From positions 1 through 64,000 of the IMG/VR virus record IMGVR_UViG_3300044632_001003: a stretch of 64,000 bases of DNA; one strand, written 5' to 3'. A program made the position numbers and the translations under genes. Of the stretch, positions 54,040-60,596 are shown one piece after another. The stretch's first letter is position 1. Each line of letters opens with the position of its first letter. Source of the stretch: a virus. Below the pieces are notes generated by a model that was given only the letters and a program-made list of their open reading frames with translations, did not search any database and was not told where the DNA came from.

Positions 54040-55947
54040 TTATCCTCTCTTTAGCTCTCCGTTTGAATAACTTGAAGTTACTTTAAATCCTACTCCTGAA
54101 ATCTTCTCACCAGAAGAAATAGTATCCTTTACCATATTTATGGTGCTCTTTGAAACATCAAAATCCAAATACAAATCTTTTAATCCAATAACATCATTCG
54201 ATTCTGGATATGCTTGAATCTCAATAATATTGTTTTCTAGTTCAGTTTCTGTAATAACTGTAGTTGAAAGCATTATTTCTCCAGTAACATAATCAACAGT
54301 TCCAGCAGATTTAATAATTACTCTATTTGTATTATTTTCTTTGATTTGCTTTACGATTGATAAAATTCCAGTCTTCTTATCTGCATTTGGAACATCTGTT
54401 AAATAAACTGTTTCCAATTCTCCAGAAATTTTAAATCCAGTGGATTTAATATTAAATCCAGCAGAATCCACATGGAAAGCATTTCCAAAGCAAAGTTCAT
54501 ATTGAGCAGATTGATTAACTAATGCTTTTAAATTCCTTCTAATTCTTACTCGGGTAATATTTGAAGTAATTGATCTATCTACATTATCAATTACATTCAA
54601 AATTTTACTATACTTAAATCTACCACCAAACTTATTAACCTCAACAGAATTAGAATAAGATTGTAGTGAATTGGTAATATTAGTTTTTAAATCATTGACA
54701 TTATTAACTTGTGAAGAATTATAATAGACATATGAATCAATCTCAACATAAAGAACCTTCAGATCTATAATTTTTTGATTGATACCTGTCAGTGAATAAT
54801 TTTTTAATCGACTTAAAATAAAATCTTTATCGAAGTCAGATATAAAATCTCCATTTTTTGGTTTAATACTTATCTGAACTGTTCCAAATTGAGGTGGATT
54901 TAATTCTTCACCCCCAACAACAGATACTGATTCTGTATTTGGATAGATTGATTGAATAATCGCTTCATAATCTCTAGCTGTTACTGCCCTATATTGTGCT
55001 GAGTACAATCTTGGTGCAAAATATTTAATTGATTCTACTGGTTCAATGCTTGTTCCATTAGAAGACTTATTAACTGTAGTTAAGGTTGTAGAAGATACCG
55101 TTGCAGATCCTCCTAGAGAATCAACAAATGTACCTGCAAAAGCAAAATTTGTAGCTCCATTCCCCTCTTCACCATCAGTAACAATATAAGTTACTGTGAT
55201 GATTGTGCCATTTTCAAGTTTTTTACCAAAGTAACCATCACCAAAAAGTAATTCATACTTCTCATCCTGTATCTCTTGAATTAAATAAATTTCAGAAGTT
55301 GAATTAATGCTCAGAATATTATCAACTCTTTGATATTCTCTACCTACCCCTGTATCTGATGTACCTTTTACTTTAACTATAATAGTCTGAGTATCAATAT
55401 ATGAGTTATCTAAGATAAATCTTTGGTCTAAACTACCATCAACTGTAAAGGTCTTTTTCAGTAAAGTTCCTTGGTAAATCTCAATTGGTTCGTCAGCAGT
55501 TCCAAAAGTTGCTGTCTGATTTGTGACTGTGGTAGTTATATTTTCTGGGATTGAAAAGATATATGAATTCTCATTTGATGCCGTTCCAACGCACACAGGA
55601 CCCCTTGCTTCAAGAGTTAGGGTAGGGCTGGTGAATGAACTACTAACGCCCACCTGAAGCGTTACAGACGCTCTGGAGCATGTCCTAGAGCGAGGAACAT
55701 ATCCTATCGTTCTGGCAAGAGATACGACGTTTTCACGAAGAGTTGCTGAGTCAAGAAATGCCTCATTGGCTGCCATATTCGTGTTAAATGCATTAATATA
55801 AGTGTTATATGCTAGGGCATTTAACAAGACAGAGAAATTAGAACCTTCAAAATCAAAGTCCGTGAAGTTGCTGTTCGCACGGAGATAATCCTTGATTGAA
55901 GTCTTGATTTGATCGAAGTCTAGATTCGTAAATTTAGTGAAAGGCAT
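54040..55947 (-). CDS. 6: gp6 baseplate wedge protein (Baseplate_J-like)
   Basis: The protein has 635 residues (T4 has 660). The N-terminus DFDQIKTSIKDYLRANSNFT, DFDFEGSNFSVLLNALAYNT and AANEAFLDSATLRENVVSLA is the diagnostic gp6 helical region. The central ARLYSAQYRAVTARDYEAII is the Baseplate_J motif. Dimers of gp6 form the inner ring that holds the wedges round the hub. It sits between gp25 and the gp7-type gene, 1-2 nt from each. Confidence 0.95.
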   Translation of the reverse strand: MPFTKFTNLDFDQIKTSIKDYLRANSNFTDFDFEGSNFSVLLNALAYNTYINAFNTNMAANEAFLDSATLRENVVSLARTIGYVPRSRTCSRASVTLQVGVSSSFTSPTLTLEARGPVCVGTASNENSYIFSIPENITTTVTNQTATFGTADEPIEIYQGTLLKKTFTVDGSLDQRFILDNSYIDTQTIIVKVKGTSDTGVGREYQRVDNILSINSTSEIYLIQEIQDEKYELLFGDGYFGKKLENGTIITVTYIVTDGEEGNGATNFAFAGTFVDSLGGSATVSSTTLTTVNKSSNGTSIEPVESIKYFAPRLYSAQYRAVTARDYEAIIQSIYPNTESVSVVGGEELNPPQFGTVQISIKPKNGDFISDFDKDFILSRLKNYSLTGINQKIIDLKVLYVEIDSYVYYNSSQVNNVNDLKTNITNSLQSYSNSVEVNKFGGRFKYSKILNVIDNVDRSITSNITRVRIRRNLKALVNQSAQYELCFGNAFHVDSAGFNIKSTGFKISGELETVYLTDVPNADKKTGILSIVKQIKENNTNRVIIKSAGTVDYVTGEIMLSTTVITETELENNIIEIQAYPESNDVIGLKDLYLDFDVSKSTINMVKDTISSGEKISGVGFKVTSSYSNGELKRG

Positions 55948-55948
55948 T

Positions 55949-56350
55949 TTATCTTGCTGCCTCTAATATAAATGTGTATTCTTGTGTTGGTATTTCTTGA
56001 CCAATAATATCAAAATTAACGGTTACTTCAAAAGCATTATCATCTGGTCTTGCTTCTACAATAACAACTAAATTAGAAATTCTTGGTTCATAATTAGAAA
56101 TTGCTTCTGCAATTTCATTTTCAAGAACTGATGCTGTACCTGCATCAACAAATTCAAATAATGTAGAATAAACGTCAGATCCAAAGAGAGAGTCAAAAAA
56201 TCTCTCTCCTTGGATCGTTTCAACAATATTTCTCACTGAGCGACGAATAGCAGCTTCATTTTTCAATACAGGCAAGTCCTTTGTAACAGGGTGAGGTTCA
56301 AAGGACAAACTTATATCTTTAAATCCGCGTGAAATGCGTTGAACTGCCAT
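55949..56350 (-). CDS. 25: gp25 baseplate wedge protein (lysozyme-like fold)
   Basis: The protein has 133 residues (T4 has 132). It shows FKDISLSFEPHPVTKDLPVL, NEAAIRRSVRNIVETIQGER and FFDSLFGSDVYSTLFEFVDA, including the EPR-like core signature (NYEPRISNLVVIVEARPDDN). gp25 starts sheath polymerisation at the baseplate. It is the first gene of the operon gp25-gp6-gp7 and follows an exact TATAAATA promoter. Confidence 0.96.
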   Translation of the reverse strand: MAVQRISRGFKDISLSFEPHPVTKDLPVLKNEAAIRRSVRNIVETIQGERFFDSLFGSDVYSTLFEFVDAGTASVLENEIAEAISNYEPRISNLVVIVEARPDDNAFEVTVNFDIIGQEIPTQEYTFILEAAR

Positions 56351-56371
56351 TTAATGATTATTTCTTCACTT

Positions 56372-56379
56372 TATTTATA
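56372..56379 (-). promoter_or_regulatory. T4-type late promoter (TATAAATA)
   Basis: Exact TATAAATA on the minus strand, 21 nt before the gp25 ATG, directly after the stop of the 81-residue gene. Confidence 0.75.
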
Positions 56380-56380
56380 C

Positions 56381-56626
56381 CTATTGCCAGGGAGAACCAT
56401 AGTTTGGTTCTGTTCCATATTCCCAATCATCGTAACTTTCATCATTTCGAATTTTCTTATGTAAATCACTCTGTTCTTTAAGATGATGTTTTTTTCCAAG
56501 TTCATCATGCATAATTTCTTGAATGACTTTTGGTTTTTCAGTTGAAGAATAATCTGTAACCAATTTAGTTGTACCCCACATGTGGTACATGTAATTTTCG
56601 TCTCTATCTACTGGTAGATTTGACAT
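56381..56626 (-). CDS. Small charged hypothetical protein
   Basis: The protein has 81 residues: DRDENYMYHMWGTTKLVTDY, then HDELGKKHHLKEQSDLHKKI and DWEYGTEPNYGSPWQ. It is His/Asp/Glu-rich and no family is recognised. The start is supported by AGGAG 5 nt upstream of the ATG, after a hairpin in the leader. It is located between speD and gp25, at the boundary between metabolic genes and the late structural cluster. Confidence 0.65.
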   Translation of the reverse strand: MSNLPVDRDENYMYHMWGTTKLVTDYSSTEKPKVIQEIMHDELGKKHHLKEQSDLHKKIRNDESYDDWEYGTEPNYGSPWQ

Positions 56627-56634
56627 TTTAGCTC

Positions 56635-56655
56635 CTGTTTTAATGAATAAAACAG
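56635..56655 (-). other. Leader hairpin next to ribosome binding site
   Basis: Inverted repeat CTGTTTTA / TAAAACAG (56635-56642, 56648-56655) with a 5-nt loop, ending directly at the AGGAG of the gene starting at 56626. It could tune access to that site; function not shown. Confidence 0.35.
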
Positions 56656-56665
56656 AACTTTTATA

Positions 56666-56685
56666 AAGGAGGTTGCTATCTCCTT
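56666..56685. terminator. AAGGAG/CTCCTT hairpin, possible terminator
   Basis: 6-bp inverted repeat (56666-56671 and 56680-56685) between speD and the 81-residue gene. On the minus strand it is followed by TATAAAAG (weak). On the plus strand it runs into GTTTTTATTT, a better intrinsic terminator, although no plus-strand gene approaches it. Direction undecided. Confidence 0.4.
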
Positions 56686-56693
56686 GTTTTTAT

Positions 56694-57020
56694 TTAACGA
56701 TCTATCTCTCTAATCTTATAATCATCCGAATTTAAGTATTTTAAAATCTCTAAAGCAATTAATTTTGGGTTTCCTTCACCACAAGTATAGACATCTACAG
56801 CAATGCACCCATTTTCTGGCCAAGTATGGCAAGAAACATGACTTTCTGATAGGGCAATCACGACCGTACATCCTTGTGGAAGGAAACAATGTGAAAAAAT
56901 GTTTAAAATTGTCATTTTTGCTCTCTTTACTCCACTCTCCATCGCATTTTGGAGTGAAGTAACATCATTTAAAAGAGAGAAATCAACACCATGCACCTCT
57001 AACAGCAGGTGCTTGCCCAT
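56694..57020 (-). CDS. speD: S-adenosylmethionine decarboxylase (SpeD)
   Basis: The protein has 108 residues from the ATG at 57020 (GKHLLLEVHGVDFSLLND); a TTG five codons upstream is less likely. The self-cleavage site is SES|H-type: Glu59-Ser60 in ALSESHVSCHTWPENG, whose Ser becomes the pyruvoyl cofactor. His65 and Cys80 (YTCGEG) are the usual processing and catalytic residues. The enzyme makes decarboxylated SAM for spermidine synthesis, an auxiliary metabolic gene known in cyanomyoviruses. A late-type AATAAATA lies 38 nt upstream. Confidence 0.93.
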   Translation of the reverse strand: MGKHLLLEVHGVDFSLLNDVTSLQNAMESGVKRAKMTILNIFSHCFLPQGCTVVIALSESHVSCHTWPENGCIAVDVYTCGEGNPKLIALEILKYLNSDDYKIREIDR

Positions 57021-57058
57021 CGAAAAGTGTTCCAATTCAGTTTTAGCAACAAAAAATG

Positions 57059-57066
57059 TATTTATT
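57059..57066 (-). promoter_or_regulatory. Possible late promoter (AATAAATA) before speD
   Basis: AATAAATA on the minus strand, 38 nt before the speD ATG at 57020, overlapping the stop codon of the upstream gene. Confidence 0.5.
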
Positions 57067-57572
57067 TACGATTTCCAGTGGTTATTTGGTTGCTCCCACC
57101 AAAAATGAAGGTCCTCTACAGTGTCGTCATAGTACAAACTGACAAAATCACTCTTGAAAGCACTATGAACGTTCTCACAGAGGGCAACTGTATAGATGTT
57201 TCCACCTGTCATACGACTCATGATCTCTGTAATCCAGGTATAATTACCTCCACGAATGACTCCTGCTTCAATCAAGACGAAATTATCCCATCTTGTCTGC
57301 CATTTCATGAAGTTTTGAGTAAATTCTAACTTATAATCACGTACCTCTTCATCAGGGAAAGGTACATTAACTGCTTCAATATGAAAAATCTCCCCATCCA
57401 TGGTCAATGAATGAGAGAGATGTTGTGTAACGATTGCTGAGTAGTCAGGAGAGACCATTAGAAAGCAAGTATTAGACGGATGAATGTCTAAATTTGCCAT
57501 TTTGAGTCTATAGGTCATCTCCTGAATTAAAGACTTTTCCTTATCTTCCGAGATAAAGAGGAGTTGTTTCAT
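57066..57572 (-). CDS. Conserved cyanophage hypothetical protein (168 aa)
   Basis: An alpha/beta protein: DKEKSLIQEMTYRLKMANLD, PDYSAIVTQHLSHSLTMDGE, then RWDNFVLIEAGVIRGGNYTW. The last segment (FVLIEAGVIRGGNYT) has the shape of a phosphoribosyltransferase PRPP loop (hydrophobic strand, acidic, Gly-Gly-Thr), but the usual Asp-Asp is not present, so this is only a suggestion. The ATG overlaps the stop of the upstream 51-residue gene (ATGA). It is co-transcribed with the glycosyltransferase group. Confidence 0.75.
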   Translation of the reverse strand: MKQLLFISEDKEKSLIQEMTYRLKMANLDIHPSNTCFLMVSPDYSAIVTQHLSHSLTMDGEIFHIEAVNVPFPDEEVRDYKLEFTQNFMKWQTRWDNFVLIEAGVIRGGNYTWITEIMSRMTGGNIYTVALCENVHSAFKSDFVSLYYDDTVEDLHFWWEQPNNHWKS

Positions 57573-57724
57573 CCTTTTCCTTGTCCTCTATACTTTTTAC
57601 GAGCCGAGTTACGCGAGGTAGCGGCATATTTAGTTCCTCCACCTTGTCCTTGCCGAGATCTTTTAGGAGGACCTGGAATATAAGTCTTACCTTTACTTAA
57701 TCCGCCTACTTTGGGTTTTGCCAT
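57569..57724 (-). CDS. Small basic Gly/Lys-rich conserved cyanophage protein (51 aa)
   Basis: It reads MAKPKVGGLSKGKTYIPG, then PPKRSRQGQGGGTKYAATSR and RKKYRGQGKG. It is strongly basic, Gly-rich and probably disordered, suggesting nucleic-acid or ribosome binding. I recall proteins of this pattern in many cyanomyoviruses, without function. It overlaps the upstream 67-residue gene by 32 nt in another frame and the downstream gene by ATGA. Confidence 0.7.
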   Translation of the reverse strand: MAKPKVGGLSKGKTYIPGPPKRSRQGQGGGTKYAATSRNSARKKYRGQGKG

Positions 57725-57896
57725 ATCGTGTGACTCCTATAATTTCAGTTTCAAGTTCGTCGGGACTTGGAGAACCTGTCTGATAGAATTGAATCGCCAG
57801 GCCCTCCATAATATCGAAGTACTCTTCCTCTGTGAGGTCTGAGTAAATCTTACGACCTTTACAAAGTATATTGTAAGTTTCGTAAGTTTCTTCCAT
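57693..57896 (-). CDS. Small acidic conserved protein (67 aa)
   Basis: It begins at the ATG at 57896 (EETYETYNILCKGRKIYSDL, then TEEEYFDIMEGLAIQFYQTG). The motif Y.iicKGr.IYSDLTEEEYFd.ME.LA..FY is familiar from cyanophage hypothetical proteins. An alternative ATG at 57923 inside the glycosyltransferase gene would add MKNPASSDT. No function is recognised. Confidence 0.7.
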   Translation of the reverse strand: MEETYETYNILCKGRKIYSDLTEEEYFDIMEGLAIQFYQTGSPSPDELETEIIGVTRYGKTQSRRIK

Positions 57897-57900
57897 TGTA

Positions 57901-58656
57901 TCAGATGATGCGGGATTTTTCATGGCCAACACGAATACGAGGATCACACCAGATTTCAAATCCTGCCTCTTTTGCATCTAGACAGAATGAAACGTCCTCA
58001 CCGCACATATCCTGCACTTCTCCTGATTCGAAGACTTGCATCTTGGGTGCGAACCAGGGATACTTCATTTCAGGGTGCTCAAAGACACCGTGCTTAATCA
58101 GCAACCATCCGAAACCAGTGTAATCAACAGTGAAGGGACTACGACGCTTTTGAATGCTGTCAAGAGTTTCATGATTCATCACGCCACCATTGGAGCGGAA
58201 GTCATCTTCTTCCAGCCAATGTGCAACTGATGTAGTGTGACCATCTTCAGTACAATACCAACCAGCAGCGATATCTTGCTCCATCAGAACGAGTTGATAG
58301 AACTTCTCTGTATTGAAGACAATATCAGAGTCAATCCAAAGTTGCCAATCATATTGTAGTTTTCCATCCCAAGGAAGTTGGTCTGGACCACGAAGAACGT
58401 TTGCACCAAGACACTTACAGCGGGCGAAATTCACCATTGAACTGTAGTCTTGGGAAATTTGAATACTTGCACCTGCTTGTACAAGATCGAAACAGAGTTG
58501 TACAAATGCTTTCAGAAAGATATAAGATACCCCACGTCCAGGCAGACAAAAGACTACGGTTTTACCTCTGACTAGTTCTTTTGCCTTATCATAATCCCAC
58601 TCAGGTTCTTGAGACTTAACAGGTGTTTTTGCTTTTACTGTGAATCCTTTAGCCAT
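57901..58656 (-). CDS. GT-A-type glycosyltransferase
   Basis: The protein has 251 residues. A nucleotide-sugar-binding start (GKTVVFCLPGRGVSYIFLKA), a DxD-type motif in QLWIDSDIVFNTEKFYQLV near residue 110, and a C-terminal GEDVSFCLDAKEAGFEIWCD with acidic catalytic-type residues match small GT-A glycosyltransferases common in cyanophages. The target could be virion proteins, DNA or host surface sugars; none is indicated by context. It is the first gene after a sigma70-like promoter and so is probably early. Confidence 0.82.
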   Translation of the reverse strand: MAKGFTVKAKTPVKSQEPEWDYDKAKELVRGKTVVFCLPGRGVSYIFLKAFVQLCFDLVQAGASIQISQDYSSMVNFARCKCLGANVLRGPDQLPWDGKLQYDWQLWIDSDIVFNTEKFYQLVLMEQDIAAGWYCTEDGHTTSVAHWLEEDDFRSNGGVMNHETLDSIQKRRSPFTVDYTGFGWLLIKHGVFEHPEMKYPWFAPKMQVFESGEVQDMCGEDVSFCLDAKEAGFEIWCDPRIRVGHEKSRII

Positions 58657-58679
58657 AATTGTGTTGAGTTTTCAATCGA

Positions 58680-58708
58680 ATCATAACATATTATATAGAG
58701 ACTGTCAA
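58680..58708 (-). promoter_or_regulatory. Sigma70-like early promoter before glycosyltransferase
   Basis: On the minus strand, TTGACA (58703-58708), a 17-bp spacer and TATGAT (58680-58685), 23 nt before the ATG at 58656. The -35 box overlaps the stop codon of the upstream 58-residue gene. Confidence 0.75.
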
Positions 58709-58881
58709 TGAGAAGAGATTGTGAATTCTTCATAACTTAAGTCCTCTACATTATACTCTGTTTGAATCAATCCGACCATATGTGTTAAGGTACTCCAAGT
58801 TGAAGAAAAGTCCTCTTCCGCCACCGAATCAAACAAACACTTATCCTTAGCGTAGATACGATATCTTTTTAGATTAGCCAT
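58705..58881 (-). CDS. Small hypothetical protein (58 aa)
   Basis: It reads MANLKRYRIYAKDKCLFDSV, then STLTHMVGLIQTEYNVEDLS. The pattern KRYRIYAKDKCLF..v.E.dF..tW..l..MVGL is one I associate with hypothetical cyanophage early genes. Its ATG lies within the last codons of the AbrB-like gene (8-nt overlap), so translation is coupled. The stop codon lies in the -35 box of the next promoter. Confidence 0.7.
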   Translation of the reverse strand: MANLKRYRIYAKDKCLFDSVAEEDFSSTWSTLTHMVGLIQTEYNVEDLSYEEFTISSH

Positions 58882-59053
58882 TTTTTGCGTCTTCTGTAAT
58901 GATTAACTCATTCCCTTCGATAGTTAATCTTACAGAAGTATCTTCATACCACTCCAATTCATTAACTACAGATTCTGGTAAAGTGATATAATATTCTCCC
59001 GTAATTGGATCGACCTGTACAGACTGAAAATTTTCCGCGAAATTTTTTTTCAT
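58874..59053 (-). CDS. SpoVT/AbrB-like transcriptional regulator (59 aa)
   Basis: It reads KKNFAENFQSVQVDPITGEY, YITLPESVVNELEWYEDTSV and RLTIEGNELIITED. This fits the swapped-hairpin AbrB/MazE fold: a strand, 'hTLPesvl.eLgw.e...v.l.', then two strands (normally about 50 residues). It probably binds DNA as a dimer. A 7-bp inverted repeat 13 nt upstream could be its own operator. Antitoxin relatives share this fold, but no toxin-like partner is evident; the coupled 58-residue gene is the only candidate. Confidence 0.75.
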   Translation of the reverse strand: MKKNFAENFQSVQVDPITGEYYITLPESVVNELEWYEDTSVRLTIEGNELIITEDAKNG

Positions 59054-59065
59054 CTCATGTAAATT

Positions 59066-59094
59066 GATTCCTAATTTTCATTTATATAGGAATC
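59066..59094 (-). promoter_or_regulatory. Inverted repeat around TATAAATG promoter-like box (operator candidate)
   Basis: GATTCCT (59066-59072) and AGGAATC (59088-59094) flank a minus-strand TATAAATG box (59079-59086), a 7/8 match to the late consensus and also a possible sigma70 -10. Placement just before the AbrB-like gene suggests an operator for autoregulation. Confidence 0.45.
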
Positions 59095-59240
59095 GATAGA
59101 TCTCTCGCGTTTTCAAAGTTTTGTAGGTTAGGGGGACCCATTGATTTTATATAGGGGGGGGGTAACGCTTAACGCGCCCGCGAGGGCGCACCCCCCGCGC
59201 AGGGGGACTGCTGCCCCACGCACGAACGCACAGGGGGGCG
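59095..59240. other. Gene-free composition boundary with G9 tract and GC hairpins
   Basis: I see no gene here. AT-rich DNA changes to GC-rich DNA at a nine-G run (59154-59162). Two perfect hairpins follow: GCGCCC-GCGA-GGGCGC (59174-59189) and CCCCC-GCGCA-GGGGG (59192-59206). An AACGC direct repeat adjoins the first. The hairpins could end transcription from the GC-rich block, although no T run follows on the minus strand. Confidence 0.6.
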
Positions 59241-59432
59241 TCACCGCCACTGCACCCCCCGCCCCTCATCAGCGTGTGCCTCAGCGTACTGGGCGGCGAT
59301 GGTGGTGGCGGGCAGTCCCCAGTGAATGTAGGAGGAGGGGCGGGAACCGTTCTTCAACTGGTCAGCGCGGGAGATCCATTTGATTTGGCGGGTCTCCAGG
59401 TCAGAGCACATGGCGAGCGGGAAGATGGTCAT
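59241..59432 (-). CDS. Small hypothetical protein (63 aa)
   Basis: Starts at the ATG at 59432, directly behind a leader element. It reads TIFPLAMCSDLETRQIKWIS, then SRPSSYIHWGLPATTIAAQY. No family recognised. Upstream in-frame codons exist but the leader marks this start. It is the last gene of the GC-rich block before the composition change. Confidence 0.6.
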   Translation of the reverse strand: MTIFPLAMCSDLETRQIKWISRADQLKNGSRPSSYIHWGLPATTIAAQYAEAHADEGRGVQWR

Positions 59433-59461
59433 GGGGTGTCGGTTGAACTGCTGATAGTGTA
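59433..59461 (-). promoter_or_regulatory. Promoter-leader element 1
   Basis: TACACT -10-like box (59456-59461) preceded by TGC (extended -10 look), then ATCAGCAGTTCAACCGACAC-CCC to the ATG. Divergent member of the repeated family. Confidence 0.55.
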
Positions 59462-59493
59462 GCACGTACCGTGGCACACGAACGGGGTAGGGG

Positions 59494-59682
59494 TCAATAC
59501 CCCAACCACACCAGGAACTCACCCGTATCGACAGGACCGAAGCGGGCGGTCACCCCATAGTCGGTGCGGAAGTCATCCCACAGACCGTGCTCCTTTGCTG
59601 CCTGGCAGGCGGTGCTCCAGGGGATGGTCCCGTTGCTGGGGTCGGTGCAGTTCCAGAGGATGTCGGAGAATGTGGCGTTCAT
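59494..59682 (-). CDS. Small hypothetical protein (62 aa)
   Basis: ATG at 59682 directly behind a leader element. It reads NATFSDILWNCTDPSNGTIP, then ACQAAKEHGLWDDFRTDYGV and ends VDTGEFLVWLGY. Trp-rich, acidic, cytosolic in appearance; no family recognised. Confidence 0.65.
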   Translation of the reverse strand: MNATFSDILWNCTDPSNGTIPWSTACQAAKEHGLWDDFRTDYGVTARFGPVDTGEFLVWLGY

Positions 59683-59713
59683 CGGGTCGGTTGGTTGAAC
59701 TGAGAGAATTGTA
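59683..59713 (-). promoter_or_regulatory. Promoter-leader element 2
   Basis: TGCTACAAT extended -10 (TACAAT at 59708-59713), then TCTCTCAGTTCAACC and AACCGACCCG to the ATG at 59682. Class with the GTTCAA core. Confidence 0.7.
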
Positions 59714-59721
59714 GCACGGGG

Positions 59722-60069
59722 TCAGACGGCACACCAGGCACAGTAGCGGTCGGCGTAGACCTGCTCCAGGCGGTACGCTTCGGATTCGCGGGCGTCGTCG
59801 TCGTGGTTGCCCTCCAGGGATTGGCGGCAGTGAATCAACTCATGGATCAGGGTGGTGACATACTCCAGATGGGGCAGGTCGCGCTCAACATCAATCAGGA
59901 ACTCATGAGCATCCTCCTGCTGCTGCCACCCCACCACACCCTCAGCGTTCAGGCGGCGATGATGGACGGTGACGGTAGCAGCGCCCAGGAGCGGTTCCTG
60001 ATCCAGCATGAAGCGATAGACCTGCTGGGCGAGGCGGGGGCGTTGCTTCTGTCCTGAGGTGAGCAGCAT
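59722..60069 (-). CDS. Small zinc-metallopeptidase-like protein (HELIH)
   Basis: The protein has 115 residues. An HELIH motif (near residues 76-80) in VTTLIHELIHCRQSLEGNHD is followed about 15 residues later by ESEAYRLEQVYADRYCAWC, giving the HExxH...E arrangement of minimal gluzincin or SprT-like domains. The N-terminal half (RPRLAQQVYRFMLDQEPLLG) is helical. The substrate is unknown; an attack on a host protein is possible but is speculation. It is the largest gene of the GC-rich block. Confidence 0.7.
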   Translation of the reverse strand: MLLTSGQKQRPRLAQQVYRFMLDQEPLLGAATVTVHHRRLNAEGVVGWQQQEDAHEFLIDVERDLPHLEYVTTLIHELIHCRQSLEGNHDDDARESEAYRLEQVYADRYCAWCAV

Positions 60070-60096
60070 GGGTCCGTTGCGGTTGAGAGTATTCTA
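60070..60096 (-). promoter_or_regulatory. Promoter-leader element 3
   Basis: TAGAAT (60091-60096), ACTCTCAACCGCAACGGACC-C, then the ATG at 60069. Class with the ACCGCAACGG core. Confidence 0.65.
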
Positions 60097-60113
60097 CAGG
60101 GTCGCCGCGGCCA

Positions 60114-60320
60114 TCAGGCGGGCAGGCAGTGCCAGTTGATCCATTGACCCTTGCTGCCCTTGCTGTTCCACAGGAGCGACAGAATCTCACGGCGCGATGC
60201 CACGTAGCGGTAGCAGGTCGTGGGGCTGTTGAACCAGCGGACGCGAACGCTGCCCGTGATGGGGTTGGCGCTCAGGCTCCAGACGCTGGTGGAATCGTTG
60301 CAGTTGATGGGGTAGCGCAT
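60114..60320 (-). CDS. KTSC-domain-like small protein (68 aa)
   Basis: ATG at 60320 behind a leader element. CNDSTSVWSLSANPITGSVR, CYRYVASRREILSLLWNSKG and QWINWHCLPA follow the pattern of the KTSC domain (sS.v..vgYd...g.l.v.f..g..Y.Y..v......ll.a.SkG.fin). KTSC domains have been linked to nucleic-acid-associated proteins but have no firm function. Frames extending upstream of the leader are not supported. Confidence 0.55.
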   Translation of the reverse strand: MRYPINCNDSTSVWSLSANPITGSVRVRWFNSPTTCYRYVASRREILSLLWNSKGSKGQWINWHCLPA

Positions 60321-60347
60321 CGGGTCGGTTGCTTTGAGAGTATTGTA
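60321..60347 (-). promoter_or_regulatory. Promoter-leader element 4
   Basis: TGCTACAAT extended -10 (TACAAT at 60342-60347), ACTCTCAAAGCAACCGACCC-G, then the ATG at 60320. Confidence 0.7.
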
Positions 60348-60360
60348 GCAGGTCGGGGGC

Positions 60361-60528
60361 TCACTGCCCGTTGGTGTAGTCTCCGATGATGATGCCCGTC
60401 TCATTGTGGCGGACCTGGGCGTAACCGAATTCCTCAGACAGGGAGAGGCAGAGGTCCCAGGCGCGGTCCTCATCGGTGGTGGTGTTCTCCCAGGGAGCGG
60501 AGGGGCAGATCACGTCGTAGCGGGTCAT
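60361..60528 (-). CDS. Small hypothetical protein (55 aa)
   Basis: It reads MTRYDVICPSAPWENTTTDE, then RAWDLCLSLSEEFGYAQVRH, ending IIIGDYTNGQ. It begins like several other genes here (MTRY/MRY/MALTRY), which may reflect a common translation-start context or distant paralogy. A compact alpha/beta unit with no recognised family. Confidence 0.65.
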   Translation of the reverse strand: MTRYDVICPSAPWENTTTDEDRAWDLCLSLSEEFGYAQVRHNETGIIIGDYTNGQ

Positions 60529-60557
60529 GGGTCGTTTGCTTGTGTCCCCATAGTATA
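60529..60557 (-). promoter_or_regulatory. Promoter-leader element 5 (divergent)
   Basis: TATACT box (60552-60557), then ATGGGGACACAAGCAAACG and ACCC to the ATG at 60528. Retains the spacing and the AACGACCC end but not the CTCTCA core. Confidence 0.55.
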
Positions 60558-60596
60558 AGACCCCCAGCGGCGAACCGTGGGGGGCAGTGGTCAGAT

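Noticed and set aside
59141-59383. 80-codon plus-strand frame rich in Arg/Pro/Gly
   Set aside because: It arises from the G/C runs and hairpins at the composition boundary; there is no ribosome binding site or family resemblance.
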